Shown: piece by piece, positions 28,629-38,152 of the stretch
Position numbering within the stretch: position 1 is the stretch's first letter
Layout of the letters: every line of letters starts with the position of its first letter
Assembly: GCF_017347605.1 (NCBI RefSeq)
Contig: NZ_AP024484.1
Span: 1,641,501-1,705,500, forward strand
Length of the DNA: 64,000 nt
Reading direction: 5' to 3'
DNA from: Prevotella herbatica
Lineage (GTDB): Bacteria > Bacteroidota > Bacteroidia > Bacteroidales > Bacteroidaceae
Translations under genes and position numbers: made by a program
Notes under the pieces: generated by a model
Told to the model about the DNA's origin: nothing
Seen by the model: the letters and a program-made list of their open reading frames with translations, nothing else
The model's database searches: none

Positions 28629-29954
28629 TCACGGTCTAGTAATAATTAGTCTTAAACTATCAGCATGACTTCTTTCTTTCAACCATTTCTGTAACTGTTC
28701 ACGAGTGGCCTCCTTAATAGGCTTTTGTACTCCAACAATAGCGGTTATAAATCTTTTTGTAGGCAGAGTGTCTGTGCTGACTTGAACGGTAGATGAAAGA
28801 ATAATATTTTTCACTTGTGGTGCAATTATTTTCAGTTCACCCCTTATATCTTGACTCAATAGCTCGTAGCTTCGATACTCTGAAAGCTGGTTTTTAAGTT
28901 TAGTGTTCTCCACTGTTGCTTGTTCCAAAAGATGTTGCTGGTCTGAACTATTTAGGTTATAATTGGTCAGTTTGTTTTTTAAAGCCATGATGCTGTCGGA
29001 AACAGTTCCCTGTATTACTCTCAGTTTGTATCCTTGTAATGTGCTATAGTTGTTGATCGCAGCTTGTGCTTCGGCAATCTTGTTTTTAGATAATGCTCGT
29101 CCTACAGCCACGACTCTAATTGTACTGTCTTTGCCAACACTATTGGCGACTATTTGTGACCCTTCCCATTGTAAATTTTCATGGATAAATGTGCTTATTT
29201 GTGAGTTAAAGAGACTCTGACGCATGATTCGCCATGTCATTATACCCGCTGGGATCATTGTGAGAACAACGATGGCTATAATTGTACGACGGACCACTTT
29301 AGAACGTTTATCGTCAAGAAAAGTTTTTGGACGGAACTTCATTAGTTTTATACCGATAAATGTTCCTAAAGCAATAAATACCGTATTGATAAAATAAAGG
29401 AAAAAGGCTCCTGCAAAAAACGCCCAGTATCCATAAGCCAGTCCGTATCCTGCTGTGCATAGTGGTGGCATCAAAGCTGTGGCAATGGCTACTCCTGGAA
29501 GTACATTTCCTTTGTCACGTATGCAGAGTGCAAGAATGCCTGCGCCGCCACCTATAAAGGCAATTAGAACGTCGTAGAGTGTAGGTGTGGTACGTGCTAG
29601 TAATTCTGATTGAGTACCTTGGTATGGGGAAAGCAGAAAATAGATGGTCGCGGTGATGATACTGATGAGTGTAGCTACAAGATAGTTTTGCGCAGATCGT
29701 TTGAGCAGCTCTATGTCATTTGTTCCGATAGATAGTCCCATGCCGATTATCGGTCCCATGAGTGGTGAGATGAGCATAGCACCTATGATAACAGCAGTTG
29801 AATTAATGTTTAATCCAAGCGATGCTATTAAAATGGCGAATATTAGAATCCAGAGGTTGGCTCCTTTGAAAGATACCCCGTTGGAAATTTGAGCAACGCT
29901 TTGTTCCTGACTTTCCAAGTCGTGGTTAGCGTTGAAATAATTTTTGAAGTCCAT
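28629..29954 (-). CDS. DUF389 family membrane protein
   Basis: A 441-residue inner-membrane protein of the DUF389 (TIGR00341-like) family. The start MDFKNYFNANHD lies 10 bases after the upstream BCCT stop; an ATG 13 codons earlier would overlap that gene. The N-terminal half has six to seven membrane helices with the conserved stretch GAMLISPLMGPIIGMGLSIG and GVAIATALMPPLCTAGYGLA. The C-terminal 200 residues form a soluble domain with a coiled-coil-like part (LLEQATVENTKLKNQLSEYR). Function of the family is unknown. It is the last gene of a Na+/H+ antiporter and osmolyte transporter operon, which suggests a role in ion or osmotic balance (inference). Confidence 0.88.
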   Translation of the reverse strand: MDFKNYFNANHDLESQEQSVAQISNGVSFKGANLWILIFAILIASLGLNINSTAVIIGAMLISPLMGPIIGMGLSIGTNDIELLKRSAQNYLVATLISIITATIYFLLSPYQGTQSELLARTTPTLYDVLIAFIGGGAGILALCIRDKGNVLPGVAIATALMPPLCTAGYGLAYGYWAFFAGAFFLYFINTVFIALGTFIGIKLMKFRPKTFLDDKRSKVVRRTIIAIVVLTMIPAGIMTWRIMRQSLFNSQISTFIHENLQWEGSQIVANSVGKDSTIRVVAVGRALSKNKIAEAQAAINNYSTLQGYKLRVIQGTVSDSIMALKNKLTNYNLNSSDQQHLLEQATVENTKLKNQLSEYRSYELLSQDIRGELKIIAPQVKNIILSSTVQVSTDTLPTKRFITAIVGVQKPIKEATREQLQKWLKERSHADSLRLIITRP

Positions 29955-29964
29955 AGTTGTAACT

Positions 29965-31974
29965 TTATTTTTTATACTCTTTTTTATCAACAAACATCAT
30001 CGCTTTATCTTCATCAGCCATGATACTCAAGTAGCGTTCGTACTCACGCAGTACATCTGCAATTATTTCGTCTTTGCCAAGATATTGAATATCGTTGCCA
30101 GTACGCCCATCGCTGTAATAGGTTACGGGAATATATTGCCTGGCATTTTTGATGTCGGGTGTATTATTTTCGTCTATGATATACGCTGATATGCGTTGTG
30201 CCTCAGCGCTGACTCCATATCGAAAATTCCAAATGCGATCGTAGTGGATAAATAATTCTATTGATAAGCCTCCACGATTACCTTCTATAATACTGGCATT
30301 GACACCCTTCTTAGCCAATTCAGCCTGTAATTCGATGAATGCGGGATGGACTTTCTCTTTGATGAAGTTGCTTATATCACGTTTTTGCGAGAAAGAGAGA
30401 ATCTGGTCCAAACGTTCTTTCCATCGTGTTCCGTCCCAATTGCGACTACCATAAGGTATTTTAGTGCCATGGTAGAGTTGATCAGTACGTAGCGCTTGCA
30501 ATAGACAGAAGCAAAGTACAAACATGATTAATCCAAATGGTAATGCCATGATTAGGGTCATTGTTTGGAGAGATCTTAAACCGCCAGCCCGCAAGAGAAT
30601 TATTGAAATCAATGCCAAAAGAATTCCCCATAAAATTGTTTGCCATTTTGGGCTGTTGGGACGGTTGCCTGTTGCAATGCTGTTCATTACAAGAATACCA
30701 GAATCAGCAGAGGTAATGAAGAATACTGCAATCATTAATACTGCTAATACGCATAGTGGCGTAGCCAATGGGAATTGCTCAAAAAATGTGAAAAGCAAAA
30801 TATCAGGATTGCCAGCCAGTGCCGAGAGGGCACCATGGGCAGAGTGCGTGTCTAAGAATATAGCTCCGTTTCCAAATACGGTCATCCATAAAAAGATAAA
30901 CAATGACGGAACAAGTAATACGCCAAAAATGTACTCACGAATTGTTCGTCCACGCGATATGCTGGCAATGAAAAGTCCAACAAATGGAGCCCAACTAATC
31001 CACCATGCCCAGAACATGACCGTCCAGTTGGTGAACCATCCGCGCCCATTTTGTTCAAAAGCAAAGGTATTAAATGTAAGGTCAGCAAACTGATTGACAT
31101 AATAACCAATTCCTTCGCTGAATGCTCCCAACAGAAAGGTTGTGGGCCCCAGAAATAAGACGAACAACAATAATAGAATCGCTAAAATAAGATTGAGTTC
31201 GCTGAGCCGTTTAACACCTTTTTTAACTCCAGCTACGGCTGAGGTTACAGCAATACTACTCACGATTATAATGATGAAACTTTGAAATGGGAAGCTTGAC
31301 TTGCTAAGAATGCCAAGATGTACAAGACCTGCATTTAGCTGTACTACGCCGAATCCTAACGAGGTAGCAATGCCGAAGAAAGTGCTGATAAGGGCAAAAA
31401 CATCTACGATATCTCCAATAGGGCCATTGATGCGTTCTTTAAGAAGAGGGTATAGTCCACTGCGGATAGACAGTGGTAATTTGTAGCGGAACGAGAAATA
31501 AGCAAGTATAAGTCCCATGATAGCAAAGATGGCCCAAGCATGGAATCCCCAATGAAAGAAAGTTGCCAGCTGTGCTTCTTTTGCAGGATTTACCATATCA
31601 GGGAGTGCAGGATTGACATAATGAGACATTGGCTCTGATACTCCGAAATACATGAGCCCAATTCCCATTCCTGCAGCAAACAGCATTGCTATCCATGAGA
31701 AAAAACTATATTGTGGAGAGGAATTTTCTGCACCAAGCCGAATATTTCCTATCTTACTAAATGCTAGAATTAATAGGAATATCAGAAAAAAGGATACAAG
31801 AAGAATGTAAACCCAACTCAAATTTTTGTAAATGGCATTCTGTATAGTTGTCAGAGCTTCGCTCATCAGATTGGGAAAGATAGCACACAGAAGTGAAAGA
31901 ATTATGAGAGATATGAATCCTGGGTATGCAACCCGTGGAACCATAGTTGTTTTTTTAGGAAATATATTTTTCAT
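29965..31974 (-). CDS. BCCT-family betaine/carnitine/choline transporter
   Basis: A 669-residue secondary transporter for quaternary ammonium osmolytes such as glycine betaine. It has 12 hydrophobic segments and the family signature around MFWAWWISWAPFVGLFIASI with ISRGRTIREYI. SAGMGIGLMYFGVSEPMSHY is the glycine-rich TM3/start-of-domain motif. A cytoplasmic C-terminal extension of about 150 residues (from about 515) is longer than in simple BCCT carriers and like that of BetT-type proteins, where it takes part in osmotic regulation. The start overlaps the nhaA stop (ATGA). Confidence 0.93.
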   Translation of the reverse strand: MKNIFPKKTTMVPRVAYPGFISLIILSLLCAIFPNLMSEALTTIQNAIYKNLSWVYILLVSFFLIFLLILAFSKIGNIRLGAENSSPQYSFFSWIAMLFAAGMGIGLMYFGVSEPMSHYVNPALPDMVNPAKEAQLATFFHWGFHAWAIFAIMGLILAYFSFRYKLPLSIRSGLYPLLKERINGPIGDIVDVFALISTFFGIATSLGFGVVQLNAGLVHLGILSKSSFPFQSFIIIIVSSIAVTSAVAGVKKGVKRLSELNLILAILLLLFVLFLGPTTFLLGAFSEGIGYYVNQFADLTFNTFAFEQNGRGWFTNWTVMFWAWWISWAPFVGLFIASISRGRTIREYIFGVLLVPSLFIFLWMTVFGNGAIFLDTHSAHGALSALAGNPDILLFTFFEQFPLATPLCVLAVLMIAVFFITSADSGILVMNSIATGNRPNSPKWQTILWGILLALISIILLRAGGLRSLQTMTLIMALPFGLIMFVLCFCLLQALRTDQLYHGTKIPYGSRNWDGTRWKERLDQILSFSQKRDISNFIKEKVHPAFIELQAELAKKGVNASIIEGNRGGLSIELFIHYDRIWNFRYGVSAEAQRISAYIIDENNTPDIKNARQYIPVTYYSDGRTGNDIQYLGKDEIIADVLREYERYLSIMADEDKAMMFVDKKEYKK

Positions 31975-33320
31975 AACACATTTGTTTTTTTTGAATGATG
32001 AGAAGTGGAACGTAACAAAAAATAGCCGATTGTTCCACCGATAATAGATGCTGAGAAAATGCCAACCTTTGCTTGAATGATGTTAGTGGGATCAGTAAAA
32101 GCCAATGCCGTGACAAACATTGACATGGTGAAGCCGATTGATGCTAGAAATCCTATTCCTACGAGCTGTCTCCATGTCATTGTTTTGGATATGTTCCCCA
32201 ATTTGAGTTTGGTTAGCACCCATGTTGAAAGTAATATGCCAATAGGCTTGCCCAATAGGAGACCCAACAACACACCGATAACTACATTCGACGCGAAGAG
32301 GGTTGAAAAGTCCATGTCAATAAAGTTTATACCGGCATTAGACAAGGCGAAAACGGGCATAATGCAGAATGCGACAAATGGATGTAGCCCATGTTCAAGA
32401 CGCTGCAGTGGAGGCACAGCTCCTTTTGAGGTCTCTTTTACTTTTGAGATAATCTCAACCTGCTCTTTCTCTAAAGTGATAACATCGTTGGATTGCGTTT
32501 CCTCAAAGTGATGAAGTTGCTTTTTCAACCGTGAGATAAAAGCCGCTTCTGGTATTTTAGAATCTGCTGGAATCATGAATGCTGATAACACCGCTGATAT
32601 TGTGGCGTGTACACCTGACATTAGAAATGCCGTCCATACGCCACCAATACCAAGAATAGCGTAGAACCATACATTTTTAACCCCCATTTTGTTGGCTATA
32701 AACATGACCAACAGAAAAGCAACTCCCACAGCAATACTTACTAAAGAAATGTTTGAAGTGTAAAATAGGGCTATAACAAGAACAGATCCTAAGTCATCTA
32801 CAATTGCAAGTGTAGTGAGGAAAACCTTAGCAGCCAGAGGAACACGATCGCCAAGAAGATAGATTACTGCTAAGGCAAAAGCAATATCTGTCGCCATAGG
32901 AATTCCCCATCCATTTGCAGCAGATGTTCCATGATTGAATAACAAAAATATTAAAGCGGGGACTATCATTCCCATAAGAGCTGCACCCGAAGGCAGAATG
33001 ACTTGACGGATATGCTGAAGTTCTCCACCGATAAACTCCCGTTTCAATTCAAGTCCAACAACAAAAAAGAACATAGACATCAGACCATCGTTAATCCAAT
33101 GCTCAAAACTAAAATTAAGATATGATTTGCCATCTACAATAAAACCGAGATGATGATGAAAAAACTCCTGGTATTCGTAACGTAGGGGAGAATTGCCCAA
33201 AATTAGAGCTACAATTACAGCTAAAGCAAGTATGATGCCTCCTGATTTCTCGTTCTGCATGAACTGTTGAACTGGCATTACGATCTGATGGTTGATTTTG
33301 CGTTGATACTTATTATCCAT
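31971..33320 (-). CDS. nhaA: Na+/H+ antiporter NhaA
   Basis: A 449-residue inner-membrane antiporter that expels Na+ in exchange for protons. Family motifs in order are GGIILALAVIVALILGNSPL, MSMFFFVVGLELKREFIGGE, PMATDIAFALAVIYLLGDRV and LAIVDDLGSVLVIALFY, the last holding the paired aspartates that bind the ion. A loop of about 40 charged residues (HHFEETQSNDVITLEKEQVE) before the last helices is longer than in E. coli NhaA. First gene of the operon with the BCCT transporter and DUF389. Confidence 0.96.
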   Translation of the reverse strand: MDNKYQRKINHQIVMPVQQFMQNEKSGGIILALAVIVALILGNSPLRYEYQEFFHHHLGFIVDGKSYLNFSFEHWINDGLMSMFFFVVGLELKREFIGGELQHIRQVILPSGAALMGMIVPALIFLLFNHGTSAANGWGIPMATDIAFALAVIYLLGDRVPLAAKVFLTTLAIVDDLGSVLVIALFYTSNISLVSIAVGVAFLLVMFIANKMGVKNVWFYAILGIGGVWTAFLMSGVHATISAVLSAFMIPADSKIPEAAFISRLKKQLHHFEETQSNDVITLEKEQVEIISKVKETSKGAVPPLQRLEHGLHPFVAFCIMPVFALSNAGINFIDMDFSTLFASNVVIGVLLGLLLGKPIGILLSTWVLTKLKLGNISKTMTWRQLVGIGFLASIGFTMSMFVTALAFTDPTNIIQAKVGIFSASIIGGTIGYFLLRSTSHHSKKTNVL

Positions 33321-33677
33321 ATATAATTGATATAAAAGAATTATGTGTTTTCTGAGCTTAAAAATCTTAACCAGATGGTTTTCTGGTACGAACTCATGTC
33401 GTTATTGAGATAACATTTAATCACAAAGATAAGAAATAATATTGAGAAATTAGAATGATACTTATATATTTATGGTTAATTATGGCTTGATAAATCAATA
33501 GAATATCAGATGAAAATGTACTTAGTATTGGGGGATTTCTCGATTTCAATAACGATGAAATAAGTCTATGCGTTTTAACTATTTTTTTGTTTTATATATG
33601 AAATACCATGAATAGGGTATTGCTTATATTATCTAATATGATTAATTTTGACACGAAATATTAGGTAATAGAAGAAG
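33321..33677. other. Divergent promoter region nhaA / DAACS symporter
   Basis: A 357-base spacer with a minus-strand -7 box, TATCTTTG (33424-33431), for the nhaA operon, giving a leader of about 95 bases, and the plus-strand promoter listed separately. No gene. Confidence 0.65.
33619..33650 (+). promoter_or_regulatory. Promoter of the DAACS symporter
   Basis: ATTG-N20-TAATTTTG, 28 bases upstream of the ATG. Confidence 0.65.
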
Positions 33678-34946
33678 ATGATAGATAAAAAGAAATCGTT
33701 TATAGGAAAGCAGAAGCAGATGATGCTTTGGATAGGTGCACTCGTTGTCGGAACATTGTTAGGATTATTGCAACAAGGTTGGCTTAATGATATTATGACG
33801 TTTGTAGCAACTGTTTACACAAGATTGTTTCAGTTAGTTGCAGTTCCTGCTATTGTACTTGCTGTTATAACAACCCTTGCTATGTTTGGTATGCAGAAGG
33901 ATACAGGTCGCATTTTCAAGCATGCAGTATTTTACACTTTACTCACTACTATATTTGCAGCGGCAGTTGGATTAATACTCTATTTGATAATTCGTCCAGG
34001 CAATCTTCCAGCCGGACTTGTGAATAGTGGAACAAGCGTGATACCTCAGAATCTAGGGAATCAGACTTATTATGACCACATTCTTCAGGTCATACCTAAT
34101 AACGTTGTAAAACCATTTCTAGAAGGTAATGTGCTATCACTGCTTTTGTTGGCTTTTGCTATTGGTATTGGCTTGGCAAAGTTGCCAGAATCAGAGAATA
34201 AAGCGACCTTAGTAAAGGGTATTGAAGGATTACAGAGCCTGCTCTTTCTTCTCATCAAAGGGCTTATTTGGACACTTCCTTTAGGTATTATAGCCTTTTC
34301 GGCTCAACTTTCAGCTCAGGTTTATGCGGGCGTTGCAGCAGAGTCACTTGGAAAATACGTTATGGTGATATTGGGTGGAAATGTCATTCAATTCTTTATC
34401 ATTCTTCCTCTTTTCCTTCTTGCCCGTGGTATCAATCCACTGAAACATCTTGGAAAGATGATGCCTGCCGTATTGATGGCACTCTTTACAAAAAGTTCGG
34501 CTGCAACATTGCCAGTGACGATGGAGACAGCCGAGAGTCGTGCTCATATATCGAAGAAGGTATCTCGTTTTGTGTTACCAATCTGTACGACTATTAATAT
34601 GAATGGTTGTGCGGCCTTTATCCTTGTTACTTCACTCTTTGTAATGCAGAATGGAGGTATTAGTTTGTCAATCGGTCACATGATACTATGGCTATTCATA
34701 GCTGTTATTGCAGCTGTGGGTAATGCTGGGGTTCCGATGGGTTGCTATTTTCTTACCCTCTCGTTGATGACAGGGCAGGGAGCCCCTATAGGCATAATGG
34801 GTATTATTCTACCTATTTACACAATTATTGATATGATAGAAACAGCCGAGAACGTGTGGAGTGATAGTTGTGTAGCCGCAATGACGGATAAAGACGTAAA
34901 TTTGGTTATTCCAAATGAGATTGGAACTGAGGTTCTAGTCAAATGA
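33678..34946 (+). CDS. Dicarboxylate/amino acid:cation symporter (DAACS family)
   Basis: A 422-residue symporter that takes up glutamate/aspartate or C4-dicarboxylates with Na+ or H+. The family's key motifs are present: the serine-rich hairpin region FTKSSAATLPVTMETAESRA, the NMNG motif in TTINMNGCAAFILVTSLF and AAVGNAGVPMGCYFLTLSL in hairpin 2, followed by a final helix with EIGTEV at the end. About eight membrane segments plus two re-entrant loops fit the fold. Encoded alone and divergent from nhaA. Substrate cannot be fixed from sequence. Confidence 0.93.
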   Translation: MIDKKKSFIGKQKQMMLWIGALVVGTLLGLLQQGWLNDIMTFVATVYTRLFQLVAVPAIVLAVITTLAMFGMQKDTGRIFKHAVFYTLLTTIFAAAVGLILYLIIRPGNLPAGLVNSGTSVIPQNLGNQTYYDHILQVIPNNVVKPFLEGNVLSLLLLAFAIGIGLAKLPESENKATLVKGIEGLQSLLFLLIKGLIWTLPLGIIAFSAQLSAQVYAGVAAESLGKYVMVILGGNVIQFFIILPLFLLARGINPLKHLGKMMPAVLMALFTKSSAATLPVTMETAESRAHISKKVSRFVLPICTTINMNGCAAFILVTSLFVMQNGGISLSIGHMILWLFIAVIAAVGNAGVPMGCYFLTLSLMTGQGAPIGIMGIILPIYTIIDMIETAENVWSDSCVAAMTDKDVNLVIPNEIGTEVLVK

Positions 34947-34987
34947 TGCAGAATTTGTTGCGTAATCAAGATTAAATGAATTATGTT

Positions 34988-35044
34988 ACACGAAATAGTT
35001 CGCAAATGGTCTCATGACAGAGATCCTTGCGAATTGTTTCGTGT
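34988..35044. terminator. Bidirectional terminator between convergent genes
   Basis: A long stem, ACACGAAA + GTTCGCAA against TTGCGAA + TTTCGTGT, with a small internal bulge and a 21-base loop. It separates the symporter from the convergent 488-residue protein gene. Confidence 0.75.
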
Positions 35045-35062
35045 TATTATTTATATAGATGT

Positions 35063-36529
35063 TTACTTATCTCCGAAGATGTTGAGTTCTTCAATCTTTT
35101 GCTGATTCTTTGACTTCATTAACTCTTCGTATTTCTGCTCAAACAAATTTCTGAGACAAGGATTAGTAATCACTTTGCGATGAACAGTCATAAAATCGTT
35201 GAATACTTGCGATTTCTTTTTATCGTTAGGATTTGTACGATATATTGAAATTGCATGACTAAGTTCTCCAGAATCAAACATCCATAACTGTAAGAACAGT
35301 GATGGTTCTTGTGTGTGGAAAATCTGCTTGTCGGCTTCCATTACAGAATCAGCCATATCATTCCAGGATAGACTCAGTTCCCCTTTATTATTAGCATGAA
35401 GTCCAGTCATGATATTGTCATATCCATCGCTGAATAATACCCGACCTCTAAACCCACCCATGATAAGATATGCGGGGTCGTCTGCTCTAAGTTTTCGTAG
35501 TAAAGTATAATCACTAAACTTCTTATTAACAAAGTTTCCCTTGATAAAAGTGTTTTCCGTCACACTGTCGTCGAGATAAATTATATCAATCAGTTTATTA
35601 AGATCAATGAAATATCTCTGCAATACATGAATTTCCTTCTTTGTGAGATTGAATCGTGCTGCAAGATATCCTAAAGCTTTATCGCCAGTTTTCGCAGACT
35701 CGAAAAATGAAAGACGCGTTGCTGTAAGCATGTAAGACAGATTAGCCATTGGCGAAGTTTTGGAAAAAGATGCTCTTCCGTTTTTATCGAAATTTACCTC
35801 TGTGGTCTTGCCTTGTTCCAAGTAATAATTGGCATCGTTTATGCAGCTTGGCACGTAATTTGAGAAATGAGGATAACTCACAGGAAGATGGTAGATGTAT
35901 GTCTCAACATTATTGCTATCACTTCTGAGTGAGTCCATGGACATATTATAGATTATCCCAGGCCCTATGTTGTCGATTCCAATGTCAGTCCATGTGACGT
36001 CGTGAAAGTTCTTATACTTATTCTCCTTTGACTCTTTCACAATAAGAGTTGCTATTCCTGGCTTAAAAAAATCGTCGATATTAGTAATGATTTCAGAACT
36101 GGTGTCGTATGATGATAGCTTCGGAAAGTTCATTTCGTAGCTGGCATCATGAATCCCGAAATAATTCTTGCTATATTCATGATTCATAAAATCAAAATAC
36201 TTGGTTGTTGCTGGCATAGGATCGAAGAATAAACGATAACTTAATCCAGTCTGCTCAAATCCATGAATATTATAATACTGTTTGCTTTCGGATACTAAAG
36301 CAATAGGATTGGTGAAAGTTAATTTCTCAGGGGTGTCCGACTTTACTGTAACAACAGTTGCAGAGTCAGTGAATTCAACCTTAACAAATTCCAATGTTGT
36401 ATTCTTTTGAAAAAAGTTGACTGGAGCTGTATAAACAACTACAGGATGGTTAAAAGTAATAACTTTCTCTGCTTTTGCACAGATAGTAGCCATGCAAAAT
36501 GCAGCAAGTAAAAATATTCTTGTTTTCAT
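35063..36529 (-). CDS. Secreted protein of unknown function, last gene of ECF sigma operon
   Basis: A 488-residue exported protein. The start MKTRIFLLAAFCMATICAKA is used because it gives a compact signal peptide and leaves 20 bases after the preceding gene; an ATG nine codons upstream would overlap it. The first half is beta-rich (VEFTDSATVVTVKSDTPEKL, VALVSESKQYYNIHGFE); the second half is helical with many charged residues. I recognise no family or catalytic motif. Its position in a sigma factor operon suggests an envelope or stress role (inference). Confidence 0.7.
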   Translation of the reverse strand: MKTRIFLLAAFCMATICAKAEKVITFNHPVVVYTAPVNFFQKNTTLEFVKVEFTDSATVVTVKSDTPEKLTFTNPIALVSESKQYYNIHGFEQTGLSYRLFFDPMPATTKYFDFMNHEYSKNYFGIHDASYEMNFPKLSSYDTSSEIITNIDDFFKPGIATLIVKESKENKYKNFHDVTWTDIGIDNIGPGIIYNMSMDSLRSDSNNVETYIYHLPVSYPHFSNYVPSCINDANYYLEQGKTTEVNFDKNGRASFSKTSPMANLSYMLTATRLSFFESAKTGDKALGYLAARFNLTKKEIHVLQRYFIDLNKLIDIIYLDDSVTENTFIKGNFVNKKFSDYTLLRKLRADDPAYLIMGGFRGRVLFSDGYDNIMTGLHANNKGELSLSWNDMADSVMEADKQIFHTQEPSLFLQLWMFDSGELSHAISIYRTNPNDKKKSQVFNDFMTVHRKVITNPCLRNLFEQKYEELMKSKNQQKIEELNIFGDK

Positions 36530-36548
36530 TATTTTCGTTGTTAATTTG

Positions 36549-37421
36549 TTATTCAATGTTATTTGCTGTTTTTTCCTGCTTGGTCATGAACCAATATGCG
36601 GGAATATAGATGCTTTCACCTTTGCCTACAAGCAATCTCAATTTTCCTTTATATACAATAGCAAGATAGAATGGAGTTCTTTGATTACCTCTATATGAGC
36701 CTTGAAAGACAATTTTATAGTTCTTATTAATAGATTGTCCAATGCCTTTTCTTATGTTTATCATAAGAGGATTGTCGAGGCTTTTGAGATTGTCGAGCAA
36801 ATACTTCTCGAATTTCTCACAAAAGCCATTGCCTTCATTCGGGAAGATATAGAGCTTGCCCTTTCCTGTTCGATTAGAAGAACATGATCCGATGCCAATT
36901 TCAGGTTTAAATCTGGAAAAGTCCTTGCTCTCATCAAATGAAACTTCCTCACCAGCAATATTTGCTTTATGAATTGTTTCCTCAAAAAGTTTATTGATGA
37001 TCTCTTCTTTTGAAGTATCGGTCTTAGATTTTAATGTTCTATCCTGACTAACTTTGATAAATCCTTGTGCACCGTGATTTACTATTTCACTGCTCACAGC
37101 ATAGCTATGCAGCGAGTCTACCTGAACTAACATGCGGTAGGCAATGGTGTCGATAGTAGCCTCATGACATTCGTAATGATTGCTTAGTTTGGCGTTTCCT
37201 TCAATGCCAAACATCAGATGGCGAATGATATTGATGTCTTCGTTACTCAGATTTTTGTAATTATATGATAGGTCTTGTTTTTGACCATAATTATAAATGC
37301 TATAGTGCATCACACCATCGCCCAATTTGTTGAGTTCATTTATATGGTCGAATATAGGATTCTGCGACCAACCGATAGCTGGTGCAAGAATGGCTATAAG
37401 GATAAATATTATTTTATTCAT
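36549..37421 (-). CDS. Secreted protein of unknown function in ECF sigma operon
   Basis: A 290-residue protein with signal peptide (MNKIIFILIAILAPAIGWSQ). It has an N-terminal helical region (DHINELNKLGDGVMHYSIYN), a region with QVDSLHSYAVSSEIVNHGAQ, and a C-terminal beta-rich part ending in YIPAYWFMTKQEKTANNIE. No motif identifies it. It follows the anti-sigma-like gene by 14 bases and precedes the 488-residue gene by 20, so it is co-transcribed with both. Confidence 0.7.
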   Translation of the reverse strand: MNKIIFILIAILAPAIGWSQNPIFDHINELNKLGDGVMHYSIYNYGQKQDLSYNYKNLSNEDINIIRHLMFGIEGNAKLSNHYECHEATIDTIAYRMLVQVDSLHSYAVSSEIVNHGAQGFIKVSQDRTLKSKTDTSKEEIINKLFEETIHKANIAGEEVSFDESKDFSRFKPEIGIGSCSSNRTGKGKLYIFPNEGNGFCEKFEKYLLDNLKSLDNPLMINIRKGIGQSINKNYKIVFQGSYRGNQRTPFYLAIVYKGKLRLLVGKGESIYIPAYWFMTKQEKTANNIE

Positions 37422-37435
37422 AGATGTATTCTATT

Positions 37436-38152
37436 TTAAAATGGATCGTTGTAATCTACTGAGGCCATGTAATGGTTGACAATATCGTCAACACGTTTGC
37501 GGCGTTGCTTGCTGGTATCATCCAGTTTATCCGCAGCTACTTGGTTGTTAACAGTAGGAATATTGCTCACATTTATAGGTGTGGAATCTTTTTCTTCAAC
37601 CTTTGTGGCTTTTATTTTAGCCATTAAAGGACGATAGATAGGTTGTCGAACGAACTTTTTCGTTGATGGAACTTTATTATCGACAGAGTCTTTGCTCATG
37701 TTTTTAGTGTCTTCTTCTGTAGCTTTCTCCTTAGTCTCTTTATTTTCTATTTTAGGCTTTGTTTCAGCAACAGTCTTGTCTCCTTGTTTCATCAAGGGTA
37801 GAGATAAAGTGAAGATTAAAGCAACAACGGCTGCTACAGCCGAGATTTTCCACACCAGAGAAATGATCTTTGGTTTTTCTTTAGTATCCTTGGTTGTTTG
37901 AGGAAGTTCCTCAACGATGGTCTGAATATCGTTTTGTTTCTGAATGATGTGGTTGTATTCGGCAGAGTGATCCTCGCTAAAAATATCTTCATCATCATCA
38001 CAGGAAAAATCAATGCAAAGCATAGCGAGTAGATCTTTCTCCTGAGAAGAAAGCTTTTCAAAAGGAATTTGTTGAAGTAATGATTTTAGTTGCTTCTCTT
38101 CATCCTGTGTTGAAATTCCCTCGAAATATTTATTGATGAGTGTCTGCTTCAT
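37436..38152 (-). CDS. Anti-sigma-factor-like single-pass membrane protein
   Basis: A 238-residue protein with a cytoplasmic N-terminal part (INKYFEGISTQDEEKQLKSL, a common opening of Bacteroidetes sigma-operon partners), one membrane helix at about 102-124 (ISAVAAVVALIFTLSLPLM) and a lysine/glutamate-rich periplasmic tail ending VDDIVNHYMASVDYNDPF. Its ATG overlaps the sigma stop (ATGA), so the two are coupled. Binding and holding the sigma factor is the expected role; no zinc-binding ZAS motif is visible, so this rests on topology and position. Confidence 0.7.
   Translation of the reverse strand: MKQTLINKYFEGISTQDEEKQLKSLLQQIPFEKLSSQEKDLLAMLCIDFSCDDDEDIFSEDHSAEYNHIIQKQNDIQTIVEELPQTTKDTKEKPKIISLVWKISAVAAVVALIFTLSLPLMKQGDKTVAETKPKIENKETKEKATEEDTKNMSKDSVDNKVPSTKKFVRQPIYRPLMAKIKATKVEEKDSTPINVSNIPTVNNQVAADKLDDTSKQRRKRVDDIVNHYMASVDYNDPF

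Noticed and set aside
30524..31093. 189-codon open frame on the plus strand
   Set aside because: It is fully antisense to the BCCT transporter, whose motifs are unmistakable; the frame has no domain-like sequence.
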